Assembly: GCA_964409535.1 (NCBI GenBank)
Contig: CAYPDQ010000003.1
Span: forward strand, 1-54,408
Length of the DNA stretch: 54,408 nucleotides
From: JBBUAX01 sp964409535
GTDB taxonomy: Bacteria; Patescibacteriota; Minisyncoccia; UBA6257; 2-01-FULL-56-20
Direction: 5' to 3'
This document shows positions 47,680 through 54,408 of this stretch, piece by piece. The position numbers and the translations under genes were made by a program. The notes beneath the pieces were generated by a model, which did not search any database, was not told the origin of the DNA, and was given only the letters and a program-made list of their open reading frames with translations. Position 1 is the first letter of the stretch; the number at the start of each line of letters is the position of its first letter.

Positions 47680-47732
47680 AGTTATTAAAACTAAAACGGC
47701 CCGAGGAGGAATGTAATCTCGCTCGGGTCGTT
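47680..47732 (-). terminator. terminator of the kinase-like gene
   Basis: On the minus strand AACGACCCGAG and CTCGGGCCGTT pair (47732-47722 with 47705-47695) and are followed by TTTTAGTTTTAATAA. Confidence 0.75.
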
Positions 47733-47738
47733 ACTGAT

Positions 47739-48641
47739 TCACTTCGCCAGGAACTCGGTTAGGAAAGATTCGCTCCGGTGAGCCAATTCTTCCGCCCGGT
47801 CCGGGTCGGTGTTTAGCCGGAATCTGGCGGAGATGGCGCACTGCAAGGCGCGTCCCAGCGCGAAGAATCGTCCGGCTTGTTCGCCGCTTAGCTCCAATAG
47901 CCAGGGGAGGGCGCTTAGCGCGAGAGTTTCAAGATCGCGATAACCCTCGTCCGAGCCTGGCAGGCCGTAAGCGTCCCTGGCCACGCCTCCGAAGCAGGCC
48001 AGATCTACGATCGGAACCCCGATAACTTCGTTCAGCGGATCTGCGAATCTCGCCCCCTTGTCCGTTAGGAACACGTCCTCGGGAGTAAAATCGAAGCTCG
48101 CGAAACAAAGCACCGGCGGGTTCAGATCGTGCAGGTCGGCGTCAGCCAGCCGTGAGACCGGCCGCGGCGGGACGAGGCCCCGCAAGTGGACCTGGTACTG
48201 GCGCAAAAGCCTTCTCCGGAGCGACTCCAGATAAGCCTCGCCGCCGCCGCGCTGCCTGGTCTTGGCGTAGACCGGCTCCATGGCCCAGAACAGGCGCCCA
48301 TAGAGCGGTGCCGGATCCTTGGAGGCACGCACCGCGTGCCAGAAGTCAGGGCCGCAATCTTCCATAATCAGGATCGGTATGTCTTGGAATTCGACATACT
48401 CGAGAGGATCGGGGACCAAGCTGCTGGCGCCGATCCGCTGCAGGGCTTCATAGCCCGCGCAGTTCATCCTGACCTCCGTTGCCGCCCGTTCGGATAAGCC
48501 GATCTTTACGACCAGGCTTTCTCCGTGACGATCGGCGCGAAAGACTGTGGACACGACGTTTCCAAGGGTCAAAGGCTCGCCGCAATCAACTCGGCGAGTC
48601 TTCGAAAGGTGTTCGAAGATCGCGTCGAGCTGGATAGGCAT
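47739..48641 (-). CDS. aminoglycoside-phosphotransferase/choline-kinase-like protein
   Basis: A 300-residue protein with the APH kinase fold pattern: an N-lobe strand FRADRHGESLVVKIGLSE with the Lys, ILIMEDCG hinge, a catalytic-loop-like CFASFDFTPEDVFL where HGDxxxxN would be expected, and a metal-site-like ARFADPLNEVIGVPIVDLAC. The catalytic His is replaced by Phe or Ser and the Asn by Asp, so it may be a divergent kinase or a pseudokinase. AGGAGGG precedes the ATG. Substrate unknown. Confidence 0.72.
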   Translation of the reverse strand: MPIQLDAIFEHLSKTRRVDCGEPLTLGNVVSTVFRADRHGESLVVKIGLSERAATEVRMNCAGYEALQRIGASSLVPDPLEYVEFQDIPILIMEDCGPDFWHAVRASKDPAPLYGRLFWAMEPVYAKTRQRGGGEAYLESLRRRLLRQYQVHLRGLVPPRPVSRLADADLHDLNPPVLCFASFDFTPEDVFLTDKGARFADPLNEVIGVPIVDLACFGGVARDAYGLPGSDEGYRDLETLALSALPWLLELSGEQAGRFFALGRALQCAISARFRLNTDPDRAEELAHRSESFLTEFLAK

Positions 48642-48707
48642 CTCTGTCCCTCCTGGTAAACAATATGCTAGTATCGATGGGAATAGCTGCCTGCATAATG
48701 CTATAAA

Positions 48708-49532
48708 ATGACAAAGTTGTCAAAGATAAACCCGGCCCGCACACTGATCTTTCTGGACATAGACGGCACTATTTTGGCCGAGAACCAACGCACCAACGCG
48801 GCCGGCCTGCCCGCCGCCATTCTGCATCTGACCAAGAAGGGTTTCCGGTTCGGATTGAACTCGAACCGGGCCCTGGAAGACGTCCTGCCGATCATACGCA
48901 GATTCCATTTGACCGGGCCTTTTGTCCTGGAGAACGGCGCTTATGTTCTGCCCCGGCCGGGCGGTAAGAAAATACTGAACAAAAAGATCCGGCCCGACAC
49001 GGCGGACCGCATCCGCCAGGCGCTCGAACAAGCCGCGGCCCAAATGCCCGGGTTAAAGTTGGTCTATGCGGATACGGTGCGCCTGATCAAGAAAGGGAAA
49101 TGGCAGAAGGGGACCATTCTTTACGCGAACAACCGCCGCAAATTCTCGGCCAGCGTCCACCATCGAATAAGCGGCCGGCACGACTTTGCCTTTGCCCAAA
49201 AACTCGCGCGCGCGCTGAACTCGTCTCTCGCGGCCCGGAGCTATGCGCTTCAGGCGACCGCCAACCGGCACGGCAGCACCGTTACCGTAAGCCCGCGCGG
49301 GATCAGCAAAAAAGAAGGCCTCCGCCAGATAAATAGGATCTATCCCGGTCATCGTTTGATCGCGATCGGAGACGGAGAAGGGGACGTGGACCTGCGGCAG
49401 GGGATAGACGAACTATATGCCGTGAGCAACGCGACCCCCGTATTAAAAAGAATCGCCGATCGCGTTGCCAAGCGGCCTCTCACGGCCGGCGTCCTCGAGA
49501 TCCTGAAAACGATAGAGGAGCGTTCTACTTAA
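48708..49532 (+). CDS. HAD-IIB phosphatase (Cof/MPGP-like)
   Basis: A 274-residue protein. Motif I is TLIFLDIDGTILAENQ, motif II is RFGLNSNRAL, and motif IV is LIAIGDGEGDVDLRQGID. A C2-type cap between fits Cof-like or mannosyl-3-phosphoglycerate phosphatase-like enzymes. Its 3' end overlaps by 8 bases the convergent HAD gene. No SD, like core genes of this genome, in contrast to its kinase-like neighbour. Confidence 0.85.
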   Translation: MTKLSKINPARTLIFLDIDGTILAENQRTNAAGLPAAILHLTKKGFRFGLNSNRALEDVLPIIRRFHLTGPFVLENGAYVLPRPGGKKILNKKIRPDTADRIRQALEQAAAQMPGLKLVYADTVRLIKKGKWQKGTILYANNRRKFSASVHHRISGRHDFAFAQKLARALNSSLAARSYALQATANRHGSTVTVSPRGISKKEGLRQINRIYPGHRLIAIGDGEGDVDLRQGIDELYAVSNATPVLKRIADRVAKRPLTAGVLEILKTIEERST

Positions 49533-50136
49533 GTTCCGCGAGCGAGTGGATCGCTCTTTGAACCCAAGGGGGTATCTCGCCGACTTCTTTGTCCGGGAAC
49601 AATATCGTCGTCCAGCCCCGTTCGGACGGAGCTTTCAGGTTCTCCGGCCGATTATCCACGATAGTGACCGGTCCCTCCGCCCGTACCAGGTCAAAAGCGG
49701 TTGCATCCGGCTTGTGTATCCTGACCTCGCGCGCCGAAGCCAATACATCCGTGAATGCATCCCTCAGACCGAAATGAGAAAGAACCTCTTCCGCATACAA
49801 CCTGGGAGCGTTCGTCAGAATGGTCTTCTCGCCAGGAATATTCCGTATCTCTTTTACTCCGGGGCGTAGCTCGACCGCCAATCGATCCCAGGGCATATTT
49901 AGGTACGCCAACTTGACCATTTCTTCGTAAGGCAGATCGTAAGCCAAGGAGAAAGCGAGCAATGTGTCGTTGGTCAGGAACACTTCGTGCCGCAAGCGCG
50001 CCCTTTCTCTTTCGTAGTCCGCCTCCGGTATGCCGGTCGCGGCAAGGACCAGTTCCTTTATCTTCGGGACGACCATATTCTTGATCCGCTCCGCCGGCGC
50101 ATACAAGGTGTCGTCCAGGTCAAAGACCCACTGCAT
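49525..50136 (-). CDS. HAD-IA hydrolase, pyrimidine 5'-nucleotidase-like
   Basis: A 203-residue protein. Motif I MQWVFDLDDTLYAP is the form seen in the SDT1/PynA-like 5'-nucleotidase group, motif II is KTILTNAPRLYAEEVL, Lys in IHKPDATAFDLV, and motif IV in VTIVDNRPENLKAP. It starts 4 bases after the BtpA-family gene. No SD. A related but SD-bearing paralogue lies at 51002-51637. Confidence 0.82.
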   Translation of the reverse strand: MQWVFDLDDTLYAPAERIKNMVVPKIKELVLAATGIPEADYERERARLRHEVFLTNDTLLAFSLAYDLPYEEMVKLAYLNMPWDRLAVELRPGVKEIRNIPGEKTILTNAPRLYAEEVLSHFGLRDAFTDVLASAREVRIHKPDATAFDLVRAEGPVTIVDNRPENLKAPSERGWTTILFPDKEVGEIPPWVQRAIHSLAELK

Positions 50137-50140
50137 AGGA

Positions 50141-50959
50141 TCAGACGACGGCGGCCCGGACCAGGGCCGCGGTTTTTCGGGCGTCCAAGCGCTGGCCGTA
50201 GCGCTTCAAGTTCACTTCCGTGCGGTGGGAAGAACCCTTTTTAAGAGAAGTGCTCACGATAACGCCGTTCGCATATCGGAGGAGTTCTCGAACGTTACCC
50301 TTGTCCGCACCGCTGCCGATCAGAATGGGGAATTTGCCTATTCCTTTCCGCAGCGACCTCAACTGGGCGAGGTCCGGAGCCTGGCCGGTCCAGTTCCCGG
50401 TCAAAATAAGCGCATCCGAACCGCTGCGGATCGCCGCTCTGGCGGATTGAAGGAGGCTCATCTTGGATAGCAGGACGGAATGTTTGACGTGGATGTCGGT
50501 GAAAAGCGCCACTCGTTTCGCGCTGATCTTCGAACGAAAAGAAGTGACGGCCTTCGGGTGGCCTTGTATCACCCCGTAATCGGTCCGAACCCTGTCCACG
50601 AACACGGGTATGCGAACGAACTGCAGTTTCAACTCCTTAGCCAGATTCAGGGCCGCGACGTTGTCGTTCCACAGTACGCTGACGCCGACCGGCCGGGAGG
50701 TGGAACGCCTGATCTCCCTGCCCAGCGTTCTCATGGCCGAAACGGCCTTCGGGTCGATAAATTCCTTGTGGGGTATGTCGTAATTGTTTTCAAAAATAAC
50801 GCCATCCACTCCGCCCTTGATCAGAGCTTTCAGATCTGCCAAAGCGTTCTTGCGCGCCGTATCGAAACCGGGCCATTCTTTATAGCCCGGCAACGGGGGC
50901 AGATGGATGACCCCGATGACCAAATTGTGTTCTTTGCCGAAAATATCCTTTAATTTCAT
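50141..50959 (-). CDS. BtpA/SgcQ-family TIM-barrel protein
   Basis: A 272-residue protein with the BtpA-family opening VIGVIHLPPLPGYKEWPG, then IKGGVDGVIFENNYDIP, SVLWNDNVAALNLAKE, DIHVKHSVLLS, DALILTGNWTGQAPDL and PILIGSGADKGNVRELL. Members include BtpA (photosystem I stability in cyanobacteria) and SgcQ (a sugar operon); the reaction is unknown, with a barrel suited to phosphorylated ligands. Likely an operon with the downstream HAD gene. Confidence 0.88.
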   Translation of the reverse strand: MKLKDIFGKEHNLVIGVIHLPPLPGYKEWPGFDTARKNALADLKALIKGGVDGVIFENNYDIPHKEFIDPKAVSAMRTLGREIRRSTSRPVGVSVLWNDNVAALNLAKELKLQFVRIPVFVDRVRTDYGVIQGHPKAVTSFRSKISAKRVALFTDIHVKHSVLLSKMSLLQSARAAIRSGSDALILTGNWTGQAPDLAQLRSLRKGIGKFPILIGSGADKGNVRELLRYANGVIVSTSLKKGSSHRTEVNLKRYGQRLDARKTAALVRAAVV

Positions 50960-50973
50960 GTCTAAAAATGTTT

Positions 50974-50998
50974 ACAGGGAGCGCACGGCGCTCCCTGT
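50974..50998 (-). terminator. terminator of the upstream HAD gene
   Basis: ACAGGGAGCGC and GCGCTCCCTGT form a perfect 11-bp stem with a 3-base loop, followed on the minus strand by AAACATTTTT. It separates the BtpA operon from the SD-bearing genes upstream. Confidence 0.9.
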
Positions 50999-51001
50999 AT
51001 C

Positions 51002-51637
51002 CTAGCGCAACCATCGTATCTCTTCAAAACTAGAGATGATCTGATGGTCGCATGTTTCCGATCCTAAAGTGCTATTCGACGGCCGGTACCAGATCGTCCG
51101 CCAGCCTTGACGACGCGCTTCGTCCAAGTGATCCACGCGATCGTCGCAGAGTACAAACTCTTCCGCTTCCGGAAACTGCTGTCGCACGGTCCCGAACGCT
51201 TGCGGGTCGGGCTTCAGGCTGAAACCCACCTCCCGCATGCCGAAGATCCGTTCGAAGCAATCCGCAATGCCCAGGTGTTGCAGGACCTTGCAGGCGTATT
51301 CGGAGGGGTTGTTCGTGAGGACCACCTTCGGCTCCGGGACCGCGAGCAAATGCTTGCGCAGGCCTGGAACCAAGGTGATGCAGCCCGCGAACTCAATACG
51401 CAGATACACGTTCTGCACGAGGTCGTCGAAGTCAATACCGAACTCGCGCATCAGAGCCAGCACGACGGAACCCTTCCCGACCTCCGCTTTGATCCGCGCT
51501 AGGAGCTCCTCGGCTTCTTCCCAGGAACGCGCCAGCTTGCTGGCCACGTACTCGGCGAGGAGCTTACGGAACTGCTGGTGCGCGGCACCGTCGTCGTAAA
51601 GCGTGCCGTCATTGTCGAACACCCACAGCCTACCCAT
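51002..51637 (-). CDS. HAD-IA hydrolase, SD-bearing paralogue
   Basis: A 211-residue protein. Motif I RLWVFDNDGTLYDD, motif II KVVLTNNPSEYACKVLQ, Lys in FSLKPDPQAFGTV, motif IV EFVLCDDRVDHLDEARRQG. The same HAD branch as the gene at 49525-50136 but distinctly diverged and with GAGGAGG before the ATG at 51637. The frame is open 95 codons further upstream, but that part overlaps a hairpin and lacks coding character. Confidence 0.85.
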   Translation of the reverse strand: MGRLWVFDNDGTLYDDGAAHQQFRKLLAEYVASKLARSWEEAEELLARIKAEVGKGSVVLALMREFGIDFDDLVQNVYLRIEFAGCITLVPGLRKHLLAVPEPKVVLTNNPSEYACKVLQHLGIADCFERIFGMREVGFSLKPDPQAFGTVRQQFPEAEEFVLCDDRVDHLDEARRQGWRTIWYRPSNSTLGSETCDHQIISSFEEIRWLR

Positions 51638-51657
51638 CGCTCCTCCTCGAGATTGTT

Positions 51658-51692
51658 CCTGCCGGACCGGGTGTCTTGTCCGGTCCGGCAGG
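51658..51692 (-). terminator. hairpin between the phosphoribosyltransferase and HAD genes
   Basis: CCTGCCGGACCGG and CCGGTCCGGCAGG form a perfect 13-bp stem with a 9-base loop. The following minus-strand sequence is not T-rich, so it may only partly terminate or set the ratio between the two genes. Confidence 0.75.
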
Positions 51693-51708
51693 GATTGGTT
51701 AGCCGAGC

Positions 51709-53100
51709 TTACTCCCGGGTCGCTTCGACGTACGCCTGGAGGACTTGCCACGGTCTTCCGGAGCGAATGACCTCGTAACAGGCTTCGTAGCATTCCTGCA
51801 GGTAGGCAAGGTTTAGACGCTTTCCCGTGATAGCATCCGACCTTTCGAGGCAGCGTTCCGCGAACAGGGCAACTGCCGCGTTCGTCGCGAGATAGCTCGC
51901 GAGATCGTGATCCTGTCCACATAGCGCCCGCACGTTAGCCGCGTGGATTGCTGACTCCTCGTTTGGGGTTTGGATGCGCTCCACGTCGAACTTGGCGCCG
52001 AAGTCTTCCGGCGTCACGCGGAAGTTGCCAAGGAACCGATCGCCATAGGCTAACGCGATCACTGACGCGTAGGGCGACACTTCGTCCAGGATGACGTGCG
52101 GTCTGACCGCTTCCGCTTGGTCTGGGTCGAGTGTCATTCCCTCTGGTCCAAGGCCGGCAACGATCGCTACGCCACCCATCGTACGGATGCCACGCTCGTG
52201 CAGGAGCGTGTACGCCTGCGCGATGATCTTGGGATGCACCTTCTCGTTCACGCCCATGACCTTGGTCAAGCGCCGTTCTGGGTGGAGCGGCGCAGTCATG
52301 GGACCGACGACGTGGTTGATCGTCTCCATCATGATCAAGTGCGACAGATCATGAATGGTCTTCACGCCGTGGGCGTCGGTGAAGTGGAAGTTGCTGGCCG
52401 CGTATACGCGACGCGCTTCCGCTTCGCTCTCGAAATCCGTGCGCGCCCCGAACCGTTCGACCACTTCGGTGCTGCCGACCGCCGATGTGTTCTTGTACGA
52501 GCCGTGCTTGACTGACGGATATCCCAGCGCCGCGAGGACGACTGCGCTCAGGGTGGAAGCGTTGATGGTTTTCACTTTGTCGCGTTCGGCGCTGTTTCTC
52601 TTGAAGCCGACGTCGCCACCCATACCGCTCGTTTCAATGACCGGACCGAAGTCCAGAGTCACGACTGGATCGAGCATTGCCGCCGCTACGATTCCTGCCA
52701 CCTCTTCCGGCGTAAGCGCCTGGAAGGATTCCTTGGCGGCCATGAGTTGCGCGAAGGCGACGCCACTTGCGAGCGCGCGTTCTTCCGTGAAGTCCTGGTT
52801 GTGTGTGAAGTCCTGGTTGTGGCAGGCTTTCTGAAAGACAGCGCGGTGTGCTTCGAAAAAGGGAATGTTCGTCGCGGCGAGCACGTAGCAGAAGCCGCAG
52901 AACGCCTCTTCGAAGGTCAGATCCTCACGTTGCTTGATCTTGCGATCCAGCTGGGCGAGAGGAGTCTGTGCGAGCAGTTCGAGCCAGCGGGTCCCCAGTT
53001 TGCGGTTGCCGCCGTAGCCGGAGTTCCTGGCCAACAACTCGCGGGTTTCTTGTTTCCCTCCCTTGTCGCCGGTGAGCTTGATTCGTGAGATCGTTGTCAT
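51709..53100 (-). CDS. TrpD-like phosphoribosyltransferase (glycosyltransferase family 3)
   Basis: A 463-residue protein. The anion-binding loop is ETSGMGGDVGFKRN, then KVKTINASTLSAVVLAALG and SVKHGSYKNTSAVGSTEV, all as in anthranilate phosphoribosyltransferase and thymidine phosphorylase relatives. It is about 120 residues longer than typical TrpD, with an extra N-terminal region. MNEKVHPKII and LGPEGMTLD belong to the family's C-terminal lobe. It transfers to or from PRPP or nucleosides; the acceptor is unknown. An HNQDFT tandem duplication lies near residue 95. GAGGAGA precedes the ATG, within the end region of the phosphatase gene. Confidence 0.8.
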   Translation of the reverse strand: MTTISRIKLTGDKGGKQETRELLARNSGYGGNRKLGTRWLELLAQTPLAQLDRKIKQREDLTFEEAFCGFCYVLAATNIPFFEAHRAVFQKACHNQDFTHNQDFTEERALASGVAFAQLMAAKESFQALTPEEVAGIVAAAMLDPVVTLDFGPVIETSGMGGDVGFKRNSAERDKVKTINASTLSAVVLAALGYPSVKHGSYKNTSAVGSTEVVERFGARTDFESEAEARRVYAASNFHFTDAHGVKTIHDLSHLIMMETINHVVGPMTAPLHPERRLTKVMGVNEKVHPKIIAQAYTLLHERGIRTMGGVAIVAGLGPEGMTLDPDQAEAVRPHVILDEVSPYASVIALAYGDRFLGNFRVTPEDFGAKFDVERIQTPNEESAIHAANVRALCGQDHDLASYLATNAAVALFAERCLERSDAITGKRLNLAYLQECYEACYEVIRSGRPWQVLQAYVEATRE

Positions 53101-53110
53101 TCGCTTCTCC

Positions 53111-53764
53111 TCATCTCAATCTGTCGCTCGGTACAAAGACCAGAGCGCTCGGCGGGTTTTCCGTTGCGAAACCTTGCAGATACAGATTGCGCCGTGTGCC
53201 CAGCAGATCATCACAACTCACCGCTCCCAATGCGCCAGCCCTTCTGATGTAGAGTTCGATTACGCGCACCAAGAAATCGTGAGTCACGAGGACCGCGTTT
53301 GTACCGAGATCCCCCGTCGTCCGGAAGATTTCCTGGACTCGCAGACCCGCGCCACCAATGACTTCTGCCCCTTCACCACTGACCATCGCCTCGAAAACCT
53401 TGCGGTTCACATCGGTGATGTCGATCTTGCTCGGCAAGACCTTGTAGATCCGGCGCAGGTCGAAGTCGATCTCGCGCAGAGCGGATAGGACCGCGGTCGC
53501 GATCTCTCCGCCCCCGTTTTCTTCGAGGCACTGCTTGATTAGCGCGGCGGTCTCGCGGCTTCTTCGTGAAGGTCCGCTGTAGATCGCGGTGACCCCGAGA
53601 TTGCCCAGAGGTTCGAAGGTCTGCCGCACGAATTCGCGCGTCGCCTTCTCATCCACCGGCGGATCCATTTGCCCGGAGGCAAGATCCGCCAGAACCTCGA
53701 AGGGCATGACGTCGTGGCTGGAGTAAGGAAGATCCAGCTTGCCGTGCCGCAGAAAGTACAACAC
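53111..53764 (-). CDS. histidine phosphatase superfamily (phosphoglycerate-mutase-like) protein
   Basis: A 217-residue protein beginning LYFLRHGKLDLP, the RHG motif with the phosphorylated His. AIYSGPSRRSRETA carries the second Arg, LREIDFDLRRI the Glu, and VLVTHDFLVRVI the second catalytic His. GTG 53764 is chosen because AGGAGG lies 6 bases upstream; the longer open frame lacks coding character. It is the first gene of a minus-strand unit with the TrpD-like and HAD genes. Substrate unknown. Confidence 0.85.
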   Translation of the reverse strand: MLYFLRHGKLDLPYSSHDVMPFEVLADLASGQMDPPVDEKATREFVRQTFEPLGNLGVTAIYSGPSRRSRETAALIKQCLEENGGGEIATAVLSALREIDFDLRRIYKVLPSKIDITDVNRKVFEAMVSGEGAEVIGGAGLRVQEIFRTTGDLGTNAVLVTHDFLVRVIELYIRRAGALGAVSCDDLLGTRRNLYLQGFATENPPSALVFVPSDRLR

Positions 53765-53879
53765 TTCAATCCTCCTGTCTTGTGATCGGTCCAGCTTCCC
53801 GACCACGATCTCAAAGAGCAAAATCTGTCTTTGTGCTGGCGACTTGGCACTGAAGCGTCGAGTCGTCAGCACGAAACAG

Positions 53880-53911
53880 AAGACCCTCCGTAAAGTCCGG
53901 AGGGTCTTTGG
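53880..53911. terminator. hairpin upstream of the phosphatase unit
   Basis: AGACCCTCCG (53881-53890) and CGGAGGGTCT (53898-53907) form a perfect 10-bp stem. On the plus strand it ends in TTTGG; on the minus strand it would lie in the leader of the phosphatase unit and be followed by TCTGTTT. The rest of 53765-54053 holds no gene I can support. Confidence 0.65.
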
Positions 53912-54053
53912 TCAAAGGCTTTTAGGGTGCCAAAAACTGGACTTTACGTGGGTCTTTCAATCTTCCACCACCAGTTCCGGCTAAAGTTCATAACAATGCC
54001 ATCCTATCCCTTGACTGGTCGGATGTCAATAGGGTGTACGCGTCCCCGCCCCC

Positions 54054-54206
54054 TTGAACGCCCGCCTCACCGACTGGCTGGTGGAATACAACTTCCGGAG
54101 ACCGCATCAGGCTCTGGGCTACGTGCCCCCGATAAACTACGAGGCGAAATACATCAAAATGTTGCCAAGGTACCCGTCTTATACGGTGGGCTTGATTTTC
54201 CCATGA
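54054..54206 (+). pseudogene. transposase C-terminal fragment, right border of the accessory region
   Basis: About 50 codons to TGA 54204-54206 read LNARLTDWLVEYNFRRPHQA and on to SYTVGLIFP. This is the conserved end of an IS481-type integrase-core transposase (W...YN..RPH..LGY). All of the rest is missing. A similar tip lies at 41221-41253. Confidence 0.85.
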
Positions 54207-54220
54207 TTTTATGGTATAAG
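54192..54220 (+). promoter_or_regulatory. promoter partly inside the IS remnant
   Basis: TTGATT (54192-54197), a 17-base spacer and TATAAG (54215-54220). The -35 is part of the transposase fragment. It would drive the lipoprotein gene at 54330. Confidence 0.6.
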
Positions 54221-54329
54221 AGCAAGTAGCCAGTGCGAGAACTCTCTCGCACCCCCTCTCCCTCCCTGGCCTGGGGAGAAGAGAGACGAGAGATTGTAAA
54301 CATCAGGCCAGCCCTGAAAGGAGGGCAAT

Positions 54330-54408
54330 ATGCGGAAGTTCCTTGCGTTCGCCGCCCTCGCGGCGCTGGCCTTCTTGGCCTCCGCCTGCTCTGGGCTCGG
54401 CCCCACCG
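54330..54408 (+). CDS. lipoprotein, N-terminal part, cut by window end
   Basis: MRKFLAFAALAALAFLASAC is a lipoprotein signal peptide with lipobox ASAC, so Cys20 should be lipid-modified. AAGGAGG lies 6 bases before the ATG. A GTGCGAGA/TCTCGCAC hairpin is in the leader (54234-54252). Function unknown. Confidence 0.8.
   Translation, partial: MRKFLAFAALAALAFLASACSGLGPT

Noticed and set aside
51638..51922. N-terminal extension of the HAD gene
   Set aside because: The strong SD before 51637 and a 13-bp hairpin in the extension mark it as noncoding, and it overlaps the TrpD-like gene.

Overview
The window looks like a scaffold from a streamlined, uncultivated bacterium of the Candidate Phyla Radiation (Patescibacteria, Parcubacteria-like). 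Evidence: a compact housekeeping gene set; a large secreted protein with a peptidoglycan-binding domain and repeated Ig-like blocks; a complete type IV pilus and competence-type locus; many core genes with little or no Shine-Dalgarno (SD) sequence and a -10 box almost touching the start codon; and many short palindromic or word-like repeats, several sitting in frame inside genes. A run of 100 N at 23632-23731 is flanked by identical 55-base copies, which points to an assembly join rather than missing sequence. Taxonomy is inferred, not proven.

Layout. 1-8.3 kb: a PP-loop ATPase, a methyltransferase, then serS, recA, a RodZ-like protein and ftsK on the minus strand, with a HAD phosphatase diverging. 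8.4-18 kb: an isolated small gene with its own terminator, a YkuK-like RNase H-fold protein, a DEDD exonuclease, a cysteine desulfurase, an HtrA protease, clpB behind a CIRCE-like operator, a membrane protein, a sugar-nucleotide pyrophosphorylase, a GIY-YIG protein, a palindrome array and a winged-helix protein. 18-25 kb: a candidate attenuator, a small coiled-coil protein, the 1105-residue surface protein, an O-antigen-ligase/TPR protein and HU. 25-31 kb: a secreted helical protein, an anti-sigma-like protein and an ECF sigma factor, tRNA-Arg and tRNA-Gly, an anchored amidohydrolase and comF. 31-40.8 kb: pilM, N, O, B, T, C, a major pilin, pilD, a GspH-like pilin, a four-helix-bundle protein and a PilV-like pilin.

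40.8-54.2 kb is accessory. It starts with transposase remnants and a two-gene graspetide-type RiPP locus: a 62-residue precursor ending in an Asp/Thr repeat, and an MvdD-like ATP-grasp ligase. A TPR gene and an orphan 3' end of a second PilV-like gene follow. Next come trpS, a double zinc-ribbon protein, a PLP decarboxylase and tRNA-Trp, closed by a strong terminator. Then follow a GGCT-like protein, a kinase-like protein, three HAD phosphatases, a BtpA-family protein, a TrpD-like phosphoribosyltransferase and a histidine phosphatase. Many genes here carry strong SD sequences, unlike the core. A second transposase C-terminus lies at 54.05-54.2 kb, and a lipoprotein gene runs off the end.

The main discoveries to follow up are: in-frame mobile palindromes, one family with 6-bp target duplications and translatable in either orientation; the graspetide locus; the long inverted repeat with a 20-codon ORF between pilN and pilO; the trpS/decarboxylase/tRNA-Trp unit; and the CIRCE-like and attenuator-like control sites.
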